This document shows positions 58,224-64,000 of a DNA stretch of 64,000 nucleotides, piece after piece (the first letter of the stretch is position 1; each line of letters opens with the position of its first letter). This DNA is from an uncultured Paracoccaceae bacterium (GTDB lineage Bacteria; Pseudomonadota; Alphaproteobacteria; Rhodobacterales; Rhodobacteraceae): NCBI GenBank assembly GCA_947489705.1, contig CANLEQ010000011.1:1-64000 (forward strand), in the 5' to 3' direction. A program made the position numbers and the translations under genes. The notes beneath the pieces are model-generated. The model searched no databases and was not told the origin of the DNA. It worked only from the letters and a program-made list of their open reading frames with translations.

Positions 58224-58255
58224 AACGCCCGCGCCGACAAGCGCGGGCGTTTTTC
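58224..58255 (+). terminator. rho-independent terminator after the stress operon
   Basis: AACGCCCGCGC-CGACAA-GCGCGGGCGTTTTT: a strong GC stem followed by T residues. Confidence 0.9.
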
Positions 58256-58278
58256 GTGTCCTAGCTCGGCGGCAAGAC

Positions 58279-58425
58279 TCAGGGAGAGCGGCCGACCTCT
58301 TCCGCCTTCACGGCCCCGCGTTCTCCCTTGGCGAGGTTTCGCCCTGTCGTTGTGTCGCGCTCCGTCTGGTGCTCCATTTTTAGAATTGATCTCCGCGCCG
58401 AGCAGGATGATGTAGGCCGAGAGCT
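58279..58425 (-). pseudogene. YihY/BrkB-family membrane protein, C-terminal remnant with frameshift
   Basis: LSAYIILLGAEINS in one frame and MEHQTERDTTTGRNLAKGER ending EVGRSP in the next, together the usual C-terminus of YihY/BrkB proteins. A one-base shift separates them. The upstream part is replaced by IS21-type sequence. YihY genes often accompany this kind of stress locus, so the element probably destroyed a former member of it. Confidence 0.72.
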
Positions 58426-58432
58426 ACAGCCG

Positions 58433-58585
58433 GGTCAGCAGACTGAACTTTTCCCAGAAGTGCCGAAGTAAAATTCCCCACTTTTGCGGGCCCGGTAATC
58501 AGCCGGGTTCAGAGATTGGCGGCTCCGTTTTTGGGCGGCCCGCCGCGGCGTTTTGGGGGCGGCGGCGGCGCGATCGGGGCATTGG
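58433..58585 (-). pseudogene. older IS21-type element, distal istB end
   Basis: On the minus strand the frame NAPIAPPPPPKRRGGPPKNG to the stop is the Pro/Lys-rich tail of an IstB-type protein whose preceding part is on the other side of the complete IS21 element. Repeats around AAAAGTTCAGTCTGCTGAC close to 58433 look like the end of this older element. Confidence 0.65.
58578..58585. repeat. 8-bp target duplication, left
   Basis: GGCATTGG, repeated exactly at 61145-61152 on the other side of the IS21 element. Confidence 0.88.
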
Positions 58586-58675
58586 TGCGTATTCCACGGA
58601 AGATGGGCATCGATTCCACGGCATCGTGGGCAGCCATTCCACGCCTCGGGCAGTCTGGCCGACTGGTTCATGGAG

Positions 58676-59440
58676 TCAGGCTCGGCCCGTCGGGTCAAGC
58701 GGTTTCAATGTGGCCGCGCGCTTGCGCATGCTCTCGCCGGCAAGGGGCAGCCGGTGAGCGTTATGGACGAGGCGGTCCAGGATGGCATCGGCCAAGGTCG
58801 GATCGCCGATGGCCTCGTGCCAGTGCTCTACCGGGAGTTGGCTGGTGACAATCGTGGAGCCGCGGCCGTGGCGGTCTTCGAGGATTTCCAGCAGGTCGCG
58901 CCGTTCGGCTGAAGTCGGAACCGAGAGCCCCCAATCGTCGAGGATGAGCAACTCGGTCCGCTCGAGGCCTTTCAGCATCCTGGCGTGCCGGCCGTCTCCG
59001 CGGGCGATGGCGAGAGCCTCGAACAGCTTCGGCATCCGGTGATAAACGACGCGTCGGCCGTCCCGGCAAGCCTTGTGGCCGAGGGCGCAAGCGATCCAGC
59101 TTTTTCCGAGGCCGGTGGGGCCGGTGATGAGCAGGTTCTCGTGTCGGTCGATCCAGGCGCCGTCGATGAGGTGAGCCATCACGGCGCGGTCGATGCCGCG
59201 TGGGGCGCGCAGGTCGAGATCTTCCACACAGGCGGCCTGGCGGAGAGCGGCAAACTTGAGGCGGGTGGTCAGCCGCTTGGTGTCCCGTTCAGCGGCCTCT
59301 CGATCGACCAGTAGGCCCAGGCGTTCTTCGAAGCCGAGGCTGTCGAAGGTGGCTCCGGCCTGGCGCTGCTCGTCCAGTGCCTTGACCATGCCGGTGAGGC
59401 CGAGGGCGATGAGCCGCTCAGAGGTGGGATGGATCAGCAA
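58676..59440 (-). CDS. istB: IS21 helper ATPase IstB
   Basis: 254 residues from a TTG start eight bases after AAGGAG. AAA+ features: Walker A GPTGLGKSWIA, Walker B ELLILDDWGLS, and the C-terminal ILDRLVHNAHRLPLAGESMR. It acts with IstA in target selection. It follows istA after 14 bases. The 424-codon track frame is a read-through of istA DNA. Confidence 0.92.
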   Translation of the reverse strand: MLIHPTSERLIALGLTGMVKALDEQRQAGATFDSLGFEERLGLLVDREAAERDTKRLTTRLKFAALRQAACVEDLDLRAPRGIDRAVMAHLIDGAWIDRHENLLITGPTGLGKSWIACALGHKACRDGRRVVYHRMPKLFEALAIARGDGRHARMLKGLERTELLILDDWGLSVPTSAERRDLLEILEDRHGRGSTIVTSQLPVEHWHEAIGDPTLADAILDRLVHNAHRLPLAGESMRKRAATLKPLDPTGRA

Positions 59441-59454
59441 GGTGGGGTCTCCTT

Positions 59455-60993
59455 TCAATGGTAATAGCCCTGTCCGCGGATGTTGGGGTGCTGAAGCGGA
59501 CGCTCGTCGGGGGCGTCTTCGAGGAAGGCGCTGTCGAGCCCGTTCTTCAGGATCGATCTGATCGACGCGACGGAGCGGGCCCGGATGGATATTCCACGCC
59601 GGCAGGCGGCATCGAGGCGGGCAGGCTCGTAGCTCTTGGCCAGTGCGAGAACGCCAAGGCAGCTTCGAAAGCCCTGCTCGGGATGTGGGCGGTCGGCCAT
59701 CACGGCCTCGCAGAATGCCGTCACCGATGGGCCGAGCTTCTCGGCCTGCGCCAACACCCGCGCCGGCGTCCACTCCGCATGGCGACGGTGGGACGAGGGC
59801 ATATGCTCCGGGACCGTCACATGGCTGCGTCGGCCGGGGCAGCGCGGATGGCTGGCGACCCGTTGTCCCTTGTGGAAGATCTCGACGACGGCTCCGCAAA
59901 CCCGAACATCGACCTCTTGTCGGATCAGGCCGAACGGCACGGAATACCACGAGCTGTCGACCTCGACGTGATAGTCGGGTGCGACGCGGGCCCGCTTCCA
60001 GCGGGCGAACTTGTAGGGCTCCGGCGGCAGCGGCTCGAGGTTCGGCCGGTCGATCGTGGCAAAGAGATCAGCGCGGCTGGCGCCGTAGCCGCGCATCACG
60101 CGCATGTTCAACTCGTCCACCAGCCGCCGGATCGCGGCGTTCAGATCGGCCAGGGAGAAGAAGCGCAGATTGCGCAGCCGCGCCAAAATCCAGCGCTGCG
60201 CGACTTGCACAGCGACTTCCACCTTCGCCTTGTCGCGGGGCTTGTAAGGACGCGCCGGCAGGATCGCCGTGCCATAGTGGCTGGCCATCTCCGCATAGGT
60301 CCGGTTCAGGCCCGGATCGAAGCGGTCGGCCTTGAACACCGCCGACTTCAGATTGTCCGGTACCACGACCTTCGGCACGCCGCCGAGGAACGTGAACATC
60401 CGGACATGCGCCTCAATCCAGTCCTCGAGCCCCTCGGACGCCACGGCCTCGGCGTAGGTATAGTTCGATGCCCCCATCGCCGCGACGAACAGCTTCATGG
60501 CCCGGGCTAACCCGGTCGCAGGATCGATCACGTCGATCATGTCGCCCGCGAAGTCGACGAAGACCTTCTCGCCGCCAATATGTGTCTGCCGCATCGTCGG
60601 CCGGACCCGGCCCTTCCAGGCCTCGTAATGCTCGCAAAACCAGGCGTAGCCGAAGCCAAGGGGGTGGGCCGCGCGATACTCGTCCCAGAGCAGAGCGCGC
60701 GTGACGCCCGGACGCCGCAGCTCCCGATCCACGAGGGACCAGTCGGGCACGGGCCGCTCCCCGTCCGGCACCGACGGCGTTGCCGGGAACAACAGCAACT
60801 CGAGGTCGTCGTCGGACAGCGCGTCGGGAAGTGGCCAGGTCAGACCGGCCGTCCGCGCCCGCCCGAGATACGCTCCGACAGTTCCCTTACCCAGCCCAAG
60901 CGAGGCGGCGATCGCCCTCTCGCTCATCCCCTGCGCATACTTCAACCGTAGCACATCTCGTATCCGGCGCATCGACAGTCGTCCCGTTGGCAT
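59455..60993 (-). CDS. istA: IS21 transposase IstA
   Basis: 512 residues from MPTGRLSMRR. The HTH near the start is SERAIAASLGLGKGTVGAYL. The DDE core is VFVDFAGDMIDVI (first Asp), VVVPDNLKSAV (second Asp) and DKAKVEVAVQ (Glu). The C-terminal domain is RHAEWTPARVLAQAEKLGP. Full length with no internal stops. Confidence 0.93.
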   Translation of the reverse strand: MPTGRLSMRRIRDVLRLKYAQGMSERAIAASLGLGKGTVGAYLGRARTAGLTWPLPDALSDDDLELLLFPATPSVPDGERPVPDWSLVDRELRRPGVTRALLWDEYRAAHPLGFGYAWFCEHYEAWKGRVRPTMRQTHIGGEKVFVDFAGDMIDVIDPATGLARAMKLFVAAMGASNYTYAEAVASEGLEDWIEAHVRMFTFLGGVPKVVVPDNLKSAVFKADRFDPGLNRTYAEMASHYGTAILPARPYKPRDKAKVEVAVQVAQRWILARLRNLRFFSLADLNAAIRRLVDELNMRVMRGYGASRADLFATIDRPNLEPLPPEPYKFARWKRARVAPDYHVEVDSSWYSVPFGLIRQEVDVRVCGAVVEIFHKGQRVASHPRCPGRRSHVTVPEHMPSSHRRHAEWTPARVLAQAEKLGPSVTAFCEAVMADRPHPEQGFRSCLGVLALAKSYEPARLDAACRRGISIRARSVASIRSILKNGLDSAFLEDAPDERPLQHPNIRGQGYYH

Positions 60994-61144
60994 CACGGCC
61001 CCCTCGTTCAAAAACGAAGGTCACCGTAGCTTCAGACTGTCGGCCAAACCCGCCCACGATCGCGTGGAACGGCTGCCCCTCATCGCGTGGAACCGCTGCC
61101 CACGATCATCTGGAATGGGCACCCATCATCCCGTGGAACACGCA

Positions 61145-61315
61145 GGCATTGGCGCGGACGTGTTCGGGTATGAGGTCAGCGTGGCCGCGTAGCTGGTAGC
61201 TGGCACCCTCGATGTGGACGACGAGGGCGTGGTGGAGAAGCCGGTCGAGGAGCGCAGTGGCAACGACGGGATCGCTGAAGACCTCCCGCCGTTCGGCAAA
61301 GCCGCGGTTCGACAT
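61145..61315 (-). pseudogene. istB: older IS21-type istB remnant, proximal part
   Basis: NRGFAERREVFSDPVVATAL then LLDRLLHHALVVHIEGASYQ is the late part of an IstB protein of a different subgroup. It is cut by the complete IS21 element, and its tail continues at 58585. The N-terminal ATPase domain is absent. Confidence 0.78.
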
Positions 61316-61353
61316 GTGCTTGTCTTAGTCTTACTCGCAACTCGTCCGTGAGG

Positions 61354-63300
61354 CTAACCGCCCGATGTCTTCAGCCGTCCTTCGATGGTGAACACCGCGC
61401 CGTCCGGCTCCAGTCGCAGGGCGGATTTCCCGCCGAAGTAGCTGCCGGTAATGCGGTCGAGGATTGTGGAGCCGAAGCCGGTCGCGTCTGTCGCCTCGGG
61501 GGCAGGGCCGGCCAACTCACGCCATGTCAGGTGGAAGGCATGATCGGTGCTCAACGTCCACCGGATCTCGACCCAGCCCTCTGGGACGGACAGCGCGCCG
61601 TATTTTACCGCATTCGTTGCCAGCTCGTGGATTGCCAGCGACAGGCCCAGCACCTGCTGTTCGTCGAGCTCGATATGGGGCCCGTCCACGACCAGGCGCT
61701 CCGGTATGGAGAGGTGGGGCTCCATCGAGTCCAAGATCACGGACCGGATGTTCGTCCGATAGGACCCCTCATCTGTGAGCATGTCCTGGGCGCGTCCCAA
61801 GGCGTTCAGCCGGGCCACGACCTGCGTGCGGCCAGCCTCCAGCGTCGTGGCATGGCGCAGCGACTGACCGGCGACGACCTGCGCGATGGTCAGCACGTTC
61901 TTCATCCGGTGTGCCAGTTCGCGGTTCATCAACTTCCGCTCCTCGACCGCGCGCACGCGCTCGATGGCCGCGCAGGTGCGATCGAAAACTCCGCGGACGA
62001 AGTCGAGTTCGGGCTGCGTCCAATCTCGTGGACGGTCGTCGTTGACGAAGAGCACGGCCTTCAGTTGCCCCTGTTCTATCAGAGGCACGTTCACCAGAGC
62101 GCACGCCTTGATGCCCTCAAGCGGGGCAGGGTCAGCGACACGCGGATCGTCGCGCACATCCGTGATCACCACCGTCTGGCCCCGCTGCAGGGGTTCATTG
62201 AACGAACCGAAGTCGGTGTAGCGCAGGACACCCACGATGCTAGCCGCGCCATCTGCCGTCCAGTCGACTCGGATGTCGATCGCGTCGCCGTCGGGGTCGA
62301 CCTCGCCGAATCCGGCCCGCGACAGATCGAGCGTCCGGCCCATCACCTCGGCGGCGAGCTGGGCCATCCGGTCGGGATCGTGAAGCTCGCGCAGCCTGTC
62401 ACTCACTTCCAGCACGGCGGTGCGCATCCGTTCCTCGCGGTGGCGCTCCGTGACGTCGATCATGACGCCCGATCGGATGCGCATGCAGGAGGCGGATATG
62501 CCCCTCGCTTCGGCGCTCCCGCCCTCCTGTCCGAGGTCGGACAGCGTGTTGAGCCAGCGCACACTGCCGCCAGTGTGCACCACACGAAAGGTCACGTCGA
62601 GATGGCCGCCGGCTTCGGATGTGCGGCGCTGTTCATCGGCGACGCGGTCCACATCGTTTGGGTGGATACGCGCGAAGAACGTCTCCGCCTCCGCTCCCTT
62701 GCGCAGCATGGCCGGATCAAGGTCGAACATGCACGCGCAGCTGGCATCGGCCAAGACGATTCCCGCCACCGGATCGAACCGGTAGAGCCCGATCGTGCCA
62801 GACGCCCGCAGCACGGTGGCGACGCTGTCCTCCAGCTCCCTGACGCGCAGTTCGGCCTCGTGCTTCTGCGTCTGGTCACGAAAGATCTTGAGGAATCCCG
62901 TGGGTGCCGGAGCTCCGTGCCGTGTCGCATCTTCGACCCGCAAGGGCATCATCAGACCTTGCGCGTAGAAGCGCGTGCCGTCGCGACGCATGTGATAACG
63001 CTCGTCTGTCGCCCGCCCCGTCTCGGCGGCCTCGCGCATTTCCTCCCTCATGCGGTCCTGGGTATTATCCTCGGGGGTGAAGAACGCCTCGGAGGAACGG
63101 CCCGTGATCTCCTCCTCGGTCCACCTCAGGATGCGCTCGGCTCCCTCGTTCCAAGACGTTACATCGCCCTCCGCAGAAAGCGTTACGATGGCATAGTCGA
63201 TCGCACTGTCGAGAATGAGCCGCCCGAGCTCGGCGTCGCTGAGGGGTACGGCGCGTGCATCGCCTACAACCACCCCGCCACTTTTGTTCCCGTCGGCCAT
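61354..63300 (-). CDS. HWE-family sensor histidine kinase with two PAS domains and a GAF domain
   Basis: 648 residues from MADGNKSGG. PAS 1 is about 20-140 (YAIVTLSAEGDVTSWNEGAE) and PAS 2 about 160-290 (IGLYRFDPVAGIVLADAS). A GAF domain (about 300-440) includes VLFVNDDRPRDWTQPELDFV. The HWE kinase core has the phospho-His in ELAHRMKNVLTIAQ, the N-box HELATNAVKYGAL and the family W-x-E region VEIRWTL. No membrane segments, so cytoplasmic. PAS 1 could bind flavin but no LOV Cys motif is seen. Divergent from its likely partner regulator. Confidence 0.93.
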   Translation of the reverse strand: MADGNKSGGVVVGDARAVPLSDAELGRLILDSAIDYAIVTLSAEGDVTSWNEGAERILRWTEEEITGRSSEAFFTPEDNTQDRMREEMREAAETGRATDERYHMRRDGTRFYAQGLMMPLRVEDATRHGAPAPTGFLKIFRDQTQKHEAELRVRELEDSVATVLRASGTIGLYRFDPVAGIVLADASCACMFDLDPAMLRKGAEAETFFARIHPNDVDRVADEQRRTSEAGGHLDVTFRVVHTGGSVRWLNTLSDLGQEGGSAEARGISASCMRIRSGVMIDVTERHREERMRTAVLEVSDRLRELHDPDRMAQLAAEVMGRTLDLSRAGFGEVDPDGDAIDIRVDWTADGAASIVGVLRYTDFGSFNEPLQRGQTVVITDVRDDPRVADPAPLEGIKACALVNVPLIEQGQLKAVLFVNDDRPRDWTQPELDFVRGVFDRTCAAIERVRAVEERKLMNRELAHRMKNVLTIAQVVAGQSLRHATTLEAGRTQVVARLNALGRAQDMLTDEGSYRTNIRSVILDSMEPHLSIPERLVVDGPHIELDEQQVLGLSLAIHELATNAVKYGALSVPEGWVEIRWTLSTDHAFHLTWRELAGPAPEATDATGFGSTILDRITGSYFGGKSALRLEPDGAVFTIEGRLKTSGG

Positions 63301-63484
63301 TTCATCGCTCCCGACCCAATTGTTCGAAAGTCGGCCGACGCGCGACCGACTTTTTCTTTTTCTAAACAACCAAACGAAGGGTGACAAACAAGGCGCAACT
63401 GCTGATTTTGCCGAACTTGGAAGGGCTGCGCGTGTTGAAATGTCGTTCAAATGCACGATCGAAACACCCGGAGGAACGGCGGCA
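63301..63484. promoter_or_regulatory. divergent kinase/regulator control region
   Basis: Includes a hairpin (AAAGTCGG / CCGACTTT, 63327-63353) followed by a T-rich run. It may act as a terminator or leader structure in the kinase direction's untranslated region. No clear EcfG box was found. Confidence 0.45.
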
Positions 63485-63871
63485 ATGAAATTAACCCTGG
63501 AAGGTTGCAGGATCCTTATCGTAGAGGACGAGCCGCTTATCGCGCTCGACATCGAGGCGACGCTCGCGGATGCGGGTGCCCGGATTCTCGGCCCGGTTCA
63601 TTCGGAAGCGGCGGCCATGGCCTTGGTCGACGCAGCCGTCTCCGACGCAGACGGGGCGCTGAAGATTGACAGGGCCGTACTCGATGTCCATCTCGGTGAC
63701 AATACATGCGAGGCGGTGGCCGCGCGCCTCACATCACTCAAGGTACCGTTCGTGTTCCATAGCGGCTTTGCGCGAGACACGGAACCTTTCGTTGCCCGAT
63801 CGGCCGCGCCCCACCTACGCAAGCCCGCATCAGCCGAAGCCCTGATCGCAGCGCTCGACAACGAGACCTAG
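63485..63871 (+). CDS. single-domain response regulator
   Basis: 128 residues, receiver domain only. Acidic pocket in ILIVEDEPLIALDI, phospho-acceptor Asp in RAVLDVHLGDNTC, Thr/Ser region in FVFHSGFA and Lys in HLRKPASAEAL. No output domain. Receivers of this shape often accompany HWE kinases and act in phospho-relay, for example in the general stress response. The start is the ATG of MKLTLEGC; the long track frame lacks support. Confidence 0.9.
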   Translation: MKLTLEGCRILIVEDEPLIALDIEATLADAGARILGPVHSEAAAMALVDAAVSDADGALKIDRAVLDVHLGDNTCEAVAARLTSLKVPFVFHSGFARDTEPFVARSAAPHLRKPASAEALIAALDNET

Positions 63872-63930
63872 AAGCAGTTTCGTTCGCATGCCCAAGGGAA
63901 ACGGACCTTCGTGCGTCGCGTAGCGAAAGC

Positions 63931-64000
63931 TCAGTTTGTCCTGCGCTCTGGCTGCCCAAGCTCCGCGCGGCGAATGACCGCCTCGAGGTAGTCACCCCTC
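63931..64000 (-). CDS. possible C-terminus of a gene running off the window
   Basis: On the minus strand the frame RGDYLEAVIRRAELGQPERR to a stop looks like the end of a real protein, with good codon use. Too little is present to identify it. Confidence 0.3.
   Translation of the reverse strand, partial: RGDYLEAVIRRAELGQPERRTN

Larger units (their letters stand above)
58586..61144 (-). mobile_element. complete IS21-family insertion sequence
   Basis: 2559 bp with istA and istB and terminal repeats: TGCGTATTCCACGGAAGATGGG at the left and TGCGTGTTCCACGGGATGATGG at the right (inverted). Both ends contain further TTCCACG-containing repeats inside, as in IS21 relatives with multiple transposase sites. 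Flanked by 8-bp duplications, so it is a recent and probably functional insertion. Confidence 0.93.

Noticed and set aside
61348-63384. 678-codon plus-strand frame
   Set aside because: It lies antisense to the well-supported HWE kinase; its translation has no domain and shows the Arg/His/Gln-rich look of an opposite-strand shadow in GC-rich DNA.
1-64000. CRISPR arrays, tRNA or rRNA genes
   Set aside because: No evenly spaced repeats and no cloverleaf or rRNA-like stretches were seen on either strand; element ends also showed no tRNA target.

Overview
The window is GC-rich accessory DNA from an alphaproteobacterium. The most likely group is Rhodobacterales (Paracoccus/Roseobacter-like). Supporting this are an FnrL-type regulator, ccoNOQP with FNR boxes, a GAAC-N7-GAAC LexA box of the alphaproteobacterial type, HWE-kinase signalling and Rhodobacteraceae-style respiratory genes. 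No rRNA, tRNA or CRISPR array was seen. The density of recombinases and of plasmid-type genes (ardC, umuDC, a TrbM-like gene) suggests a plasmid or chromosomal island, but no replication genes are present to decide.

Layout. 0.4-2.3 kb: a GlxA/FtrA-type regulator divergent from a rhodanese and a GNAT acetyltransferase. 2.4-5.7 kb: three tyrosine recombinases joined by ATGA overlaps (a recombinase-in-trio, RIT, element) that cuts off the 3' end of an ardC antirestriction gene. 6.5-12.4 kb: a LysR/MFS/hydrolase/cyclophilin-like/SDR segment bounded by GTCAG direct repeats, splitting a backbone that is continuous in a second copy. 12.4-14.4 kb: a backbone module of small genes plus SOS-controlled umuDC. 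14.4-39.9 kb: a roughly 25.4-kb element inserted inside umuC, with 14-bp inverted ends and a Tn554-like pair of tyrosine recombinases. 39.9-41.8 kb: the rest of umuC and two secreted-protein genes. 42.4-47.2 kb: an L-lactate permease with lutABC. 47.7-51.8 kb: a second, uninterrupted copy of the umuDC module. 52-53.5 kb: remains of integrase, IS66, IS21 and IS110 elements. 53.6-58.3 kb: a Crp/Fnr regulator divergent from an envelope/general-stress gene set. 58.4-61.3 kb: a complete IS21-family element inside an older IS21-type remnant. 61.3-63.9 kb: a PAS/GAF HWE histidine kinase divergent from a single-domain response regulator.

How the genes work together. The 25-kb element is a portable low-oxygen and nitric-oxide package. 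It carries a high-affinity cbb3 oxidase with its copper ATPase and CcoS, an FnrL regulator, copper nitrite reductase NirK with two pseudoazurin donors, NO-handling proteins (truncated globin, ferredoxin, NnrS, flavohemoglobin) and two NsrR-like Rrf2 regulators. Two perfect FNR boxes lie in front of the oxidase and nirK blocks. A shared operator-like motif, AWGTAT-N6-TGCAT, occurs at four sites beside the NO-response genes. The element has no NO reductase, so NirK output would have to be removed by the globins or by enzymes encoded elsewhere. The intact second umuDC copy would keep SOS mutagenesis working after the first was disrupted.
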